DNA of 22,154 nucleotides from Phosphoribacter sp964558825 (GCA_964558825.1 CAZLGB010000037.1:1-22154), one strand, 5' to 3'. Positions 1 through 6,671 are shown, numbered from the stretch's first letter. Numbers and translations are program-made. The notes: generated from the letters alone by a model not told the origin.

Positions 1-41
1 CCATCCCGGAGGTCGCGTAACCAACACACCCTCCGGGAATC

Positions 42-290
42 TCAGGACGGTTCAGACAGCAAAGTCAGGGCCAGCAGGTCCGCTGCGGTGATGTCCCACG
101 GGTTCACCGGGTCGAGTTCGAGGAAGGTGGCTCCCGCGTAGTTGCCCTTGCGCGAGTAGTAGGTGACCAGATGCTCGATGGCAGCAGGGTCCTGCAAGGC
201 GACTTCGACCGCTTTCAGGCTTCTTTGGATCAAGCCCTCGTCTGCGGCCTCCCAGCCGTCCGGGATTGCGGTGAAGGGTTCCAGAACCAT
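42..290 (-). CDS. DUF6308-like protein, apparently truncated
   Basis: This 82-residue reading frame starts at ATG 290 with a GGGGGA purine run just upstream. The stretch HLVTYYSRKGNYAGATFLEL followed by DITAADLLALTLLS resembles the N-terminal part of DUF6308 proteins, a family of unknown function that I remember as about 200 residues long. Here the frame stops at a TGA right after LTLLSEPS, where relatives continue. The last 41 bases to the window edge are readable in other frames (for example EIP, then RRVCWLRDLRD across a shift), so a frameshifted or truncated gene is likely. The family assignment rests on remembered motifs only. No function can be assigned. Confidence 0.5.
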   Translation of the reverse strand: MVLEPFTAIPDGWEAADEGLIQRSLKAVEVALQDPAAIEHLVTYYSRKGNYAGATFLELDPVNPWDITAADLLALTLLSEPS

Positions 291-441
291 GATTCCCCCA
301 GATTGCCTTCTCGTCTTGAGACTCCGTCGGCTTGCTCAGGCGCCCTTAAGGACGCACCTCCCGGCGAGTGTCCCACCGGAAAGAGCGCTGGCGGACACCC
401 CTGCTCGGCCCTAGCTCTCCGTGCGCAGATAGGCCGCAAGT

Positions 442-720
442 TCAGGCGACCTTTGAGGAGTAACGCTGCCTCGCTGCCTCGCCGGATGTGCCGACAAAGC
501 TCCCGATGGCGTTCCACGACAGCCCCGCCTCACGGGCGCGACGCACCGCATCCACCATGTGCCGCTCGGCCTCGGACCGCTCGGCCACAGCGGCACGCAG
601 CAGCGCCACGGCGCTGGCGTCGAGCTCGTCAGCCTCGCGGGGCGCGTAGGTCTCAAACCGAGCCGCCAGCTCGTCTGCGTGCTGGAGGATCTCGTCAACG
701 GTCCGCGGCATGGTCATCAC
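442..720 (-). CDS. HTH antitoxin-like protein paired with the overlapping toxin-like gene
   Basis: This 92-residue protein has a helical, Glu/Arg-rich N-terminus (about residues 4-60). Its C-terminus, AGLSWNAIGSFVGTSGEAAR (about residues 65-85), is a helix-turn-helix like sigma region 4 or a small regulator. Its start codon overlaps the stop of the upstream 94-residue gene on the same strand (ATGA, 717-720), so the two should be translated together. Similar small HTH proteins commonly follow a short BrnT/DUF4258-like toxin in actinobacteria, and DNA-binding antitoxin plus autorepressor is the expected role. The toxin-first order resembles higBA and brnTA arrangements. Start alternatives (the initial MMTM) differ by only a few residues. 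The antitoxin role is inferred from size, motif and pairing. Confidence 0.7.
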   Translation of the reverse strand: MMTMPRTVDEILQHADELAARFETYAPREADELDASAVALLRAAVAERSEAERHMVDAVRRAREAGLSWNAIGSFVGTSGEAARQRYSSKVA

Positions 721-1001
721 CTCAGAAACTTCTCTCTGGCACGCATGGCGTGCACGATCACGTGGGCCTGCTCGCTCGCGACGTAGCCGACCTCGATGAA
801 GATTGCCGTCCCGGTCGGGCCGACCATCATCGTGAATCCGTCGCCCAGGTCCCAGATGCGGACCGGGTTGCGATAGGCGTGCAGGATGTCCCGCTCATCG
901 ACGCCATGCTTCAGGGCTGACGGCGCGATGATCGGGTCGCCCAACACCCTTCCAAGGTAACTTGCTGCACCAGCAACCGACAAGTGCACGTCCCGGTCCA
1001 T
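717..1001 (-). CDS. small toxin-like protein (BrnT/DUF4258-like)
   Basis: This protein is 94 residues long from ATG 1001, which has an AGGTG purine run 3-4 nt upstream. The core is ALKHGVDERDILHAYRNPVR, then a beta-rich segment (FTMMVGPTGTAIFIEVGYV), ending in VIVHAMRAREKFLR. The KHG...I..A pattern followed by the beta sheet and the terminal HAM.AR..FL motif is typical of small RelE/BrnT-like toxins encoded beside HTH antitoxins. It overlaps the HTH gene by 4 nt, and its start lies 54 bp from the divergent MFS gene, so the two share a promoter region. A shorter form starting near GTG 947 is possible, but I see no ribosome site for it. A ribonuclease activity is a family-level guess. Confidence 0.65.
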   Translation of the reverse strand: MDRDVHLSVAGAASYLGRVLGDPIIAPSALKHGVDERDILHAYRNPVRIWDLGDGFTMMVGPTGTAIFIEVGYVASEQAHVIVHAMRAREKFLR

Positions 1002-1033
1002 CGACACCTGACCGCGGTCCGGCGCGGCACCGC

Positions 1034-1039
1034 TATCGT
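1034..1039 (+). promoter_or_regulatory. -10 element (TATCGT) upstream of MFS exporter 1
   Basis: TATCGT is followed after exactly 6 nt by an ATG (1046), the same geometry as four other -10/ATG pairs in this window. The ATG here is out of frame with the exporter and opens the five-codon frame MGSRE, which overlaps the exporter GTG at 1056. No clear -35 element is visible. Confidence 0.5.
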
Positions 1040-1055
1040 GGCGCGATGGGCAGCC

Positions 1056-2330
1056 GTGAGTGAGCACACCGCGCTGCCCGGCGAACGCGAAGGCGGGCGG
1101 GGGGCGCCCGACGAGGGCGTCCTGCGCGGCGGCTTCCGGCTGCTCTTCGCCGGTGACGCCATCTCGACCCTCGGGACCAGCATCTCGGCCCTGGCCCTGC
1201 AGATCCTGCTCATCGAGACCCTCCACGCCGACCAGCAAGAGATCGGCCTGGTGCGCGGCGCGCAGTTCGCGCCCTACATCATCTTCGGCCTGCTCGCCGG
1301 AGTCATCGCCGACCGGATGCGCCGGCGCCCGCTGCTCATCGGCACCGACCTGCTCGGCCTGGCGATCTTCGCCGCGATCGGCGGGCTGGCGCTCGCCGGC
1401 CGGCTGACCGTTCCCATGCTCGCCGGGCTGGTCTTCGTCTTCGGCGCGGTCTCGTGCCTGGCGGTCGCGGCATACCAGTCCTATATCCCGCGCCTCGTGC
1501 CCGAGCGCGCGCTGCCGGCCGCCTTTGCGCGCCTCGAGCAGCTGAGCCAGACGGCCGGCGCGGTCGGGCCGCTCGCGGCGGGCGCGCTGCTGCGCTGGGT
1601 CTCCGCGCCCGTCGCGATCCTGCTCGACGCGATCTCGTATGCCGTGTCCGCCGGCTTCCTGCTCGCGATCCGCACGCCCGAGCCGGCGGCCGACCGGGGC
1701 GAGCGACGGCATATCGTCGCCGAGCTGCGCGAGGGGGCGCGGTGGGTCTATCGGCACGAGACGCTGCGGCCCTATGCGCTGTGGCTGCACGCGTGGTTCG
1801 TCGGGCACGCGCTGGTGACGACGGTGCTCGTCTATTACGCGACGGTCGATCTGGAGCTCTCGCCGCTGGCGGTCGGGCTGGGGCTGGCCTGCGCGGGGGT
1901 GAGCGGGGCGCTCGCTGCGGGGCTGGCGCCGAGGCTGTCGCGACGCTTCGGGCTCGGGCGGGTCTTTGCGGCGGTCGAGCTGGTGTCGCCGACCTGGCCA
2001 CTGATCATCGTCTTCGCCCGGCCGGGGGCGTGGGCGCTCGTGTTGCTCGTCGTCACGCAGCTGCTCGACGGGCTGACCTCAGTCTCGGGGTCGCTGGGCA
2101 TGAGCTACCGCTCGGCCGTCACGCCCGACCGCCTACGCGCTCGGATGAACGCGACGATCCGCACCTTCAACTGGGGTGGGCTGGCCATTGCCTCGATGGT
2201 GTCGGGCGTGATCGCCGCGACGTGGGGGACCCGGGCCGCGCTGCTGGTGGGCGCCGCGGTCTTGACTGTTGCCACGGCATACCTCTGGCGGTCGCCTTAT
2301 CGCGGCGCCGTGATGCCCGCGCCTGACTGA
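1056..2330 (+). CDS. MFS exporter 1 (MFS_3/EntS-like)
   Basis: About 424 residues of strongly hydrophobic sequence, with roughly 10-12 membrane spans between FRLLFAGDAISTLGTSISAL and the tail. The loop GVIADRMRRRPLLI is the MFS motif A between helices 2 and 3, and the later segment TPDRLRARMNATIRTFNWGG is typical of the MFS_3 (PF05977, EntS-like) exporters. It is likely a proton-coupled inner-membrane exporter of a small molecule, with the substrate unknown. I chose GTG 1056 because the region before it is poor in family features and overlaps the divergent toxin gene; the frame itself is open from 984. A 5-codon frame (ATG 1046) overlaps the start. The last 20 codons recur downstream at 2975-3034. 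Confidence 0.88.
   Translation: MSEHTALPGEREGGRGAPDEGVLRGGFRLLFAGDAISTLGTSISALALQILLIETLHADQQEIGLVRGAQFAPYIIFGLLAGVIADRMRRRPLLIGTDLLGLAIFAAIGGLALAGRLTVPMLAGLVFVFGAVSCLAVAAYQSYIPRLVPERALPAAFARLEQLSQTAGAVGPLAAGALLRWVSAPVAILLDAISYAVSAGFLLAIRTPEPAADRGERRHIVAELREGARWVYRHETLRPYALWLHAWFVGHALVTTVLVYYATVDLELSPLAVGLGLACAGVSGALAAGLAPRLSRRFGLGRVFAAVELVSPTWPLIIVFARPGAWALVLLVVTQLLDGLTSVSGSLGMSYRSAVTPDRLRARMNATIRTFNWGGLAIASMVSGVIAATWGTRAALLVGAAVLTVATAYLWRSPYRGAVMPAPD
2271..2330 (+). repeat. MFS1 C-terminal repeat, copy A (partner 2975-3034)
   Basis: These last 20 codons of MFS exporter 1 align without gaps to 2975-3034: 49 of 60 bases match by hand alignment. A perfect 23-bp core lies at 2273-2295 and 2977-2999 and contains the octamer CGGCATAC. 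The repeats bracket the mazEF-type pair. Confidence 0.9.
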
Positions 2331-2379
2331 GGGGTGTGGGCCGGTTCCAGGCTGTGTCCCGTTGTGGGATGCAGATTGG

Positions 2380-2385
2380 TATGCT
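2380..2385 (+). promoter_or_regulatory. -10 element for a leaderless mazE-like transcript
   Basis: TATGCT lies exactly 6 nt before ATG 2392. With the usual distance from -10 to start site, transcription would begin at or next to the start codon, giving a leaderless mRNA. This argues for ATG 2392 over the upstream in-frame codon at 2362. No convincing -35 hexamer is seen. Confidence 0.55.
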
Positions 2386-2391
2386 GTGCCG

Positions 2392-2625
2392 ATGTCGACT
2401 CAGATCGCCGTGCGGCTGCCCGATGAGATGGTGGCCTTCCTCGACCAGGCCGTCGCCGATGGCTCCGCGCCCAGCCGGGCCGCGGTGATCAGCTCGGCGC
2501 TCGAGCGTGAGATGCGCCGGCGTCTCGCCGAGGCCGACGCGGCGATCCTCACGCGGGCGGGGGCCGGCGACGACCTCGATGCGCTCGTCGCCTGGTCGGT
2601 CGCGCACGCGCCGCTGGGCGACTGA
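2392..2625 (+). CDS. MazE-like ribbon-helix-helix antitoxin
   Basis: This 77-residue protein begins STQIAVRLPDEMVAFLDQAV, the classic ribbon-helix-helix beta strand (IAVRLPDEM) and first helix, continuing into SRAAVISSALEREMRR for the second helix. The remaining acidic and alanine-rich tail would wrap the toxin. It sits 2 nt upstream of a MazF-like gene, so they form an antitoxin-first type II module. RHH dimers of this kind bind the operon promoter and repress it with the toxin. The start is supported by the -10 element 6 nt upstream. The module sits between MFS exporter 1 and a second diverged copy of that exporter's C-terminus. Confidence 0.85.
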   Translation: MSTQIAVRLPDEMVAFLDQAVADGSAPSRAAVISSALEREMRRRLAEADAAILTRAGAGDDLDALVAWSVAHAPLGD

Positions 2626-2627
2626 GC

Positions 2628-2945
2628 ATGCGCGAGATCTGCCTGGCCCGCCTCGACAAGACCCGGCCCGTCGTCGTCCTCACCTGGCAGGCGGCGCGGG
2701 CCGCGATGACCAAGGTGACCGTCGCGCCGATCACGACGACGATCAAGGGGCTCAGCAGCGAGGTGCCGGTCGGGCCGGCCAACGGGCTGGCCCACGAGAG
2801 CGTCATCTCGCTCGACAACGTCGTGACCATCCCGGCGGCGCTGCTCGGCCAGACCGTCGGCTTCCTCAGCGCGGCCCAGGAGGCGCAGCTGGCCCGCGCG
2901 GTGGTGCTGGCCTTCGACCTCGACCTCCCGCTGCTGTCGGGCTGA
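2628..2945 (+). CDS. PemK/MazF-family endoribonuclease toxin
   Basis: The 105 residues begin REICLARLDKTRPVVVLTWQ, which matches the MazF core strands (usually 'LDPTRGSEQxGTRPVVVLS') with the S1-S2 loop shortened, so the substrate-facing loop is unusually compact. It continues with VTVAPITTTIKGLSSEVPVG and the segment ESVISLDNVVTIPAALLG, both diagnostic of PemK/MazF. The family cuts mRNA at short single-stranded sequences and is neutralised by its RHH partner. ATG 2628 follows the antitoxin stop by 2 nt without its own strong ribosome site, so reinitiation after mazE is likely. Confidence 0.88.
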   Translation: MREICLARLDKTRPVVVLTWQAARAAMTKVTVAPITTTIKGLSSEVPVGPANGLAHESVISLDNVVTIPAALLGQTVGFLSAAQEAQLARAVVLAFDLDLPLLSG

Positions 2946-2949
2946 GCCG

Positions 2950-3034
2950 AGCGGGGCGCGCCGCGGCGCGCGCCGGCACGGCATACCTCTGGCGGTCGCT
3001 CGATGGCGGCGCCTTCACGCCCCCGCACGACTGA
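2950..3034 (+). pseudogene. relic of an MFS exporter C-terminus
   Basis: In one frame this reads GRAAARAGTAYLWRSLDGG and ends FTPPHD and a TGA, matching the end of MFS exporter 1 (TAYLWRSPYRGAVMPAPD). No upstream part of an MFS gene is present, because the mazF-like gene ends at 2945. It is either the displaced 3' end of an exporter gene after insertion of the mazEF unit, or the last trace of a third exporter gene. The 23-bp core at 2977-2999 is identical to 2273-2295. Confidence 0.75.
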
Positions 3035-3077
3035 GCCCAGCGCTCCAAAGCAGTCGGTGGCGCCCGTGGCGCGCGGC

Positions 3078-3083
3078 TAGGGT
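3078..3083 (+). promoter_or_regulatory. -10 element for leaderless MFS exporter 2
   Basis: TAGGGT is followed after 6 nt by ATG 3090, the same geometry as at 2380, 4714 (minus strand) and 11934. This supports ATG 3090 and a leaderless mRNA. Confidence 0.55.
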
Positions 3084-3089
3084 GGCCCG

Positions 3090-4340
3090 ATGGGCAGCCT
3101 CCTCGACCGCGTCGCGCCGCCGCGGCTCGGGACGGGTTTCCGCTGGCTGATGGGCTCGGTCTGGGCGAGCAATCTCGGTGACGGCCTCGCGCTCGCGGCC
3201 GGCCCGCTGCTCGTCGCCTCGCTCACCCACGACCCCCGCCTCGTCGCGGCGGCGATCGCGGTCCAATGGCTGCCGGGCGCGCTGCTCAGCCTGTATGCCG
3301 GTGCCCTCGCCGACCGCCTCGACCGGCGCCGGATCATCATCTGGGGCAACGTCGCCCGCTTCGTCGTGCTGAGCCTGCTGACTGGGCTCATCGCCAGCGG
3401 CCGAGCGACCATCGAGGCGGTCCTCTTCGTGCTGCTGGTCATCGCGATCGTCGAGACCTTCGTCGACTCGGCCTCACGCACGGTGCTGCCGATGATCGTC
3501 CCCAAGGCCGACCTCGGCATCGCTCAAGCGCGCTTCACCTTTGGCTGGGTGAGCCTCAACCAGCTCGCCGGTGCGCCAATTGGGGCGGCGCTCTTCGTGA
3601 TTGGGCCGGCGTGGCCCTTCGTGGCGCAGACGATCCTCATGGGGCTGGGGGCGGTGATGCTCGCGCGGGTGCAGCTGCCTCCGGTCGAGCGCACCGAGCG
3701 GCGGCACGTCGTCCACGAGATCGGCGAGGGGCTGCGCTGGGCGTGGCAGCACCGGCCCATGCGCGCGCTGATCCTGCAGATCTTCCTCTTCAACCTCACC
3801 TACGGCGCCTCCTGGGGCGTGCTCGTGCTGTATGCCGCGCAGCGGCTCGGTCTCGACGAGGTCGGCTTCGGGTGGATGACGACGGCGACGGCCATGGGGA
3901 GTCTGCTCGGCACGGTGACCTATGGGTGGCTGGCTCGACACGTGTCGATCGCCGACATCATGCGTTATGGGTTGATCGTCGAGACGCTGACGCACCTCGG
4001 ACTGGCGCTGACGGCGACGCCTGGTGTCGCCCTGGTGATCCTCGGGATCTTCGGGATCCACATCGCCTATTGGGCGACAACCGCCTCCGCAGTGCGCCAG
4101 CGGGCCACGCCGATGGCGCTGCAGGGGCGGGTCGGGGCGGCATACGTCATGGCGATGCTCGGTGGCATGGCGATCGGCAACGTCATCGGCGGCGTGCTCG
4201 CCGAGCGGTGGGGGATCCTCGCGCCCTATTGGTTCGGCTTCGCCGGCTCGGCGCTGCTCACCGCGCTGCTCTGGGGTGAGCTCGGGCATCTCGCGCATGA
4301 AGACGCCAAAATCCTTGCCGCAGAAGCCGACCCGGCCTGA
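3090..4340 (+). CDS. MFS exporter 2 (MFS_3/EntS-like)
   Basis: This 416-residue membrane protein of the same family as exporter 1 begins with FRWLMGSVWASNLGDGLALA. MFS motif A reads GALADRLDRRRIIIW, and 10-12 spans follow with a central loop containing RTERRHVVHEIGEGLRWAWQ (compare RGERRHIVAELREGARWVYR in exporter 1). The two are therefore paralogues that probably export related small molecules; the substrate is unknown. It has its own leaderless promoter. The soluble tail ELGHLAHEDAKILAAEADPA is repeated downstream beyond the RHH gene (4781-4841). Synteny gives no hint of the substrate. Confidence 0.9.
   Translation: MGSLLDRVAPPRLGTGFRWLMGSVWASNLGDGLALAAGPLLVASLTHDPRLVAAAIAVQWLPGALLSLYAGALADRLDRRRIIIWGNVARFVVLSLLTGLIASGRATIEAVLFVLLVIAIVETFVDSASRTVLPMIVPKADLGIAQARFTFGWVSLNQLAGAPIGAALFVIGPAWPFVAQTILMGLGAVMLARVQLPPVERTERRHVVHEIGEGLRWAWQHRPMRALILQIFLFNLTYGASWGVLVLYAAQRLGLDEVGFGWMTTATAMGSLLGTVTYGWLARHVSIADIMRYGLIVETLTHLGLALTATPGVALVILGIFGIHIAYWATTASAVRQRATPMALQGRVGAAYVMAMLGGMAIGNVIGGVLAERWGILAPYWFGFAGSALLTALLWGELGHLAHEDAKILAAEADPA
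4271..4324 (+). repeat. MFS2 C-terminal repeat, copy A (partner 4781-4834)
   Basis: The end of exporter 2 aligns without gaps to 4781-4834: 46 of 54 bases match by hand alignment. A perfect 23-bp core lies at 4302-4324 and 4812-4834. The repeats lie 510 bp apart and bracket the RHH gene. Confidence 0.9.
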
Positions 4341-4468
4341 GCCTCGCCGCCCGATTACGTATGCAGTGCCGTTTGGTCACCGCGGTCGTAGCCTTCGCTG
4401 GTCGATCCGCGGCCGCGTCTAGGGCTGCAGATCGAGGTACTTCCGTCGAGCAGCGCTAAGGTGGACCC

Positions 4469-4702
4469 TCACGCTGCGAAGTGCGCAACGGCTGATCGGA
4501 TGGCCTCCGACCGGGTCATCTCATGCTTGGCGGCGGCGGCGTCGAGGGCCTCAAGCTCCTCCGAAGTGAGCCGGACCGCGACGACCTGCATCGGGCTTGC
4601 GCCGCGCCCGGGTCGGCCTCGCCCGCTTCGCTTCAACGTGGCAACGTCGTAGCCCGACTCCGCCTCTTCGGCCCAGGTGTTGATCTGCTCATCGCTCACC
4701 AT
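4469..4702 (-). CDS. CopG/RHH-type DNA-binding protein (orphan antitoxin-like)
   Basis: This 77-residue protein carries VVAVRLTSEELEALDAAAAK then MTRSEAIRSAVAHFAA at its C-terminus, a standard ribbon-helix-helix (strand, helix A, helix B) at about residues 40-75. The N-terminal 38 residues (SDEQINTWAEEAESGYDV...) are polar and probably hold the partner-binding region; YDV...LKRSGRGRPGRG is typical of actinobacterial CopG-type antitoxins. No toxin gene is adjacent on the same strand: hipA lies upstream at 4838 and exporter 2 downstream. It is thus an orphan antitoxin or an autonomous repressor. A TACGCT element 6 nt upstream of the ATG suggests a leaderless mRNA. It lies between the two copies of the exporter 2 tail. 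Confidence 0.8.
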   Translation of the reverse strand: MVSDEQINTWAEEAESGYDVATLKRSGRGRPGRGASPMQVVAVRLTSEELEALDAAAAKHEMTRSEAIRSAVAHFAA

Positions 4703-4708
4703 GGGAAT

Positions 4709-4714
4709 AGCGTA
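4709..4714 (-). promoter_or_regulatory. -10 element for the leaderless RHH gene
   Basis: On the minus strand TACGCT lies exactly 6 nt before the ATG at 4702, repeating the leaderless geometry seen at four other genes here. Confidence 0.5.
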
Positions 4715-4757
4715 TTACGAAACACCGACAACCCACCCCGGCAGAACCACGCATGCA

Positions 4758-4841
4758 GGCCTGACGGAGGAGGTGCTCCTGTGGGACGAGCTCGGGTACC
4801 TCGCCCACGAGGACGCCAAAATCCTTGCCGCAGATGGCTAA
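4758..4841 (+). pseudogene. relic of the exporter 2 C-terminus
   Basis: One frame reads GLTEEVLLWDELGYLAHEDA then KILAADG and TAA, matching LLWGELGHLAHEDA then KILAAEADPA at the end of exporter 2. Substitutions preserve the protein, so the copy diverged while coding. Nothing upstream resembles the rest of an MFS gene. Its stop codon overlaps the convergent hipA stop codon. It is a displaced 3' end or the last trace of another exporter. Confidence 0.75.
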
Positions 4842-6154
4842 CGGTTCGGGGCGCCAAGCACGTGCCGGGGATCTCGCGCGAGGCTTGGGCGCCACGTCCC
4901 TTGGATGTGCTCGATGATGCGGTCGGCCATCGTGCTGGCCTCATGCGACACGTCATCGGGGAGTGACTCGACTGCTGCGGCGAACGCGTCGGGCAACTCC
5001 GCGCGGAGGTCGGCAACCCACGCCATCGCCTGATCGCCGGGTATGCCGAGTTGGCGGGCCGCAGTGCGCCAGTCCCGCTCGGTGACGTCGAGCATTCGCC
5101 AATGGTCGCCGACCTTCATCGCCGACCCGAGCCGCTGGTGTTGGTCATAGCAAGCGGCCGACGCGACGTCATAGAGCGGTGCGACCTGCGCGCGAGCTCC
5201 GATGAGCAGGAGTGAGAAGTTCTTGGCGTGCGCGTCGGTGCCACCGATGAGCACATTGAACGCCAGACCTTTGAAGAAGCGCTCGCTACTTATGAGTCGA
5301 TCGTCAACGGCCAGGCCGGACAGGACTCTCCCGATATCGGCGACCCCTGGGCCGCCTTCCGACTGGTACTTCTGGCTCGGGTGGACCGACAGCGCTTGGC
5401 ACATGTCTTCTTGATGGATGCGCAGCCAGCGACCGTCTGCGTCCTGGCGGCGGTCGTAGCGGTGGGAGATGATCGCACGGACGTCAGCCACTTCGACCAG
5501 GTCGACGCGAGTGGCCAACAGGCCGCTCAGTGCTGCGGCTCGCAGGCACAGGGCTTCGTTGATGTGGTGCCGCGTGTAGCCCGCGATGGCGGGCTTGACG
5601 ATCGCGTTTGTCGGGGTCGAATCGCGCGGGATGCCCCAGCGGCGGGTGCTTTCGTCGAGGAAGAGGGCGATCTTGGGCTGGGCTCCGGACAGACTCCAGC
5701 GACCACCGTGGCGACCCGGATCCCAATCGGCACCGTGCTCGGCCAGCTCACGCGTCAGGGTCGCGACGTCATCATCGCTGAGCCACTCGATGTCACCATG
5801 TCGCGCTGCCGCGTCATCCGACTCGTCTCCTGGCGGGAGGAGCTGCACGGCCCCCGCGGCATCCCGGCCCACGTTGGCCAACAGGCCGAAGGGGTTGTTG
5901 GCTGACACGCCATACTGCGTCGCCCAGCGCTCCCGTGCGGGCTGGCTGTCGGGGAGGAGTCCGTCGAGGAAGGCGCGGACCGGCTTGTTGCTGTGACGAG
6001 CCGACGCCAGCGGCATGGAGAGCGACACGGGCGTCGCATTCGGCTCAGCGCGGTAGTGGTCGTCGTAGGTGAAGGTGAGGGTCCCGCTGCTCTGCTCGAC
6101 GCAGCCAATGGGCTCGCCGTCGAGGTAGACGCGTAGTCGCTGCACGGTGGGCAT
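4838..6154 (-). CDS. hipA: HipA-family serine/threonine kinase toxin
   Basis: This 438-residue protein matches the HipA plan. The N-terminal subdomain (residues 1-110) carries RVYLDGEPIGCVEQ and FLDGLLPDS. A Gly-rich loop SLSGAQPKIAL (about 154-164) corresponds to the VAGAQEKTALL loop of E. coli HipA with its regulatory Ser. The catalytic loop is FNVLIGGTDAHAKNFSLL (about 299-316, catalytic Asp near 307), and the metal-binding Asp lies in APLYDVAS (about 329). HipA phosphorylates aminoacyl-tRNA synthetases (GltX in E. coli) and triggers growth arrest; this protein's target is unknown. The gene starts in the hipB stop (TGATG), so translation is coupled. All key residues look intact. The gene ends against an MFS relic on the opposite strand. 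Confidence 0.93.
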   Translation of the reverse strand: MPTVQRLRVYLDGEPIGCVEQSSGTLTFTYDDHYRAEPNATPVSLSMPLASARHSNKPVRAFLDGLLPDSQPARERWATQYGVSANNPFGLLANVGRDAAGAVQLLPPGDESDDAAARHGDIEWLSDDDVATLTRELAEHGADWDPGRHGGRWSLSGAQPKIALFLDESTRRWGIPRDSTPTNAIVKPAIAGYTRHHINEALCLRAAALSGLLATRVDLVEVADVRAIISHRYDRRQDADGRWLRIHQEDMCQALSVHPSQKYQSEGGPGVADIGRVLSGLAVDDRLISSERFFKGLAFNVLIGGTDAHAKNFSLLLIGARAQVAPLYDVASAACYDQHQRLGSAMKVGDHWRMLDVTERDWRTAARQLGIPGDQAMAWVADLRAELPDAFAAAVESLPDDVSHEASTMADRIIEHIQGTWRPSLARDPRHVLGAPNR

Positions 6155-6555
6155 CAGGAGGTCCGATCGGTGAGGAAACCGAAGGGGTCGGAGTCCTTGA
6201 CGGCGCCCGTAAGGGCCCTGGGGGTAGCCCGAGTGGTGCCGGGGGCCTTCTTGGCAGCGCTTCCCTGCGTGACGAACCGGCCAGTTGTGACAGAACGCGC
6301 CATCTCCGTCGTGGGACGCTTCTTGGCCGCGGTCTTTCGGACCGGTTGATCGCCGGTGACCTCCAGCGTCAGTCCCAGGACGCTCAAGGCGTCGAGGACC
6401 TTCTGCGTCTCCAGCCGCGGGCTGCCCTTTTCGAGCCGGACGACCCAGTCACGACTGACCCGGAGGCGGTCGGCGAGTTCGGCCTGCGTCAAGCCAACAG
6501 ATCGGCGAGCCGTGCGCACCAGCGCACCTAGATCACGCACCGTCTGAACCCGCAT
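6154..6555 (-). CDS. hipB: HipB-like XRE-family antitoxin and repressor
   Basis: 133 residues. The N-terminal 65 residues form a Cro/C1-type HTH (LGALVRTARRSVGLTQAELA then VSRDWVVRLEKGSPRLETQK), followed by VLDALSVLGLTLEV, the usual HipB dimerisation strand. A long basic, Ala/Thr/Lys-rich tail (about 70-133: KTAAKKRPT, SAAKKAPGTTR) is not part of the E. coli protein. It may be a flexible DNA-contacting or protease-sensitive tail. A near-perfect ribosome site (TAAGGAGGT, 6559-6567) precedes ATG 6555, so this gene is leadered, unlike many neighbours. It overlaps hipA by 1 nt. Three palindromic sites upstream are its likely operators. Confidence 0.92.
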   Translation of the reverse strand: MRVQTVRDLGALVRTARRSVGLTQAELADRLRVSRDWVVRLEKGSPRLETQKVLDALSVLGLTLEVTGDQPVRKTAAKKRPTTEMARSVTTGRFVTQGSAAKKAPGTTRATPRALTGAVKDSDPFGFLTDRTS

Positions 6556-6601
6556 CGGACCTCCTTAGGTTGCTGGCGCATCGCCTCAACTACCTCACTA
6601 C

Positions 6602-6671
6602 TGTAGTCGTTCGCCGACATATAGCAATGTCGTCGTTCGCCGATAATCTAGTTTGTCGCCGTTCGCTGACA
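6602..6671 (-). promoter_or_regulatory. hipBA operator array: three 18-bp palindromes at 26-bp period
   Basis: Three copies of TGTCGNCGWWCGNCGACA lie at 6602-6619, 6628-6645 and 6654-6671. Each deviates from the palindrome at one or two positions, and their centres are exactly 26 bp apart. Within them the minus strand reads TTATCG, 17 nt, TATATG (revcomp of 6618-6623), a plausible -35/-10 pair. A repressor bound here would cover the promoter. The sites are unlike TATCC(N8)GGATA of E. coli HipB, as expected for a diverged repressor. Confidence 0.75.

Noticed and set aside
717..1808. Long minus-strand frame (363 codons) across the start of exporter 1
   Set aside because: Only the last 94 codons look like a protein. 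The rest is low-complexity Arg/Gly/Asp sequence that mirrors the MFS gene codons on the other strand.
3474..4298. Minus-strand frame opposite exporter 2
   Set aside because: Antisense shadow rich in His, Arg and Asp with no recognisable motif.
4461..4652. Plus-strand 63-codon frame opposite the RHH gene
   Set aside because: Antisense of a gene with a clear RHH motif, with no domain of its own, although a TAAGGT element lies near its start.
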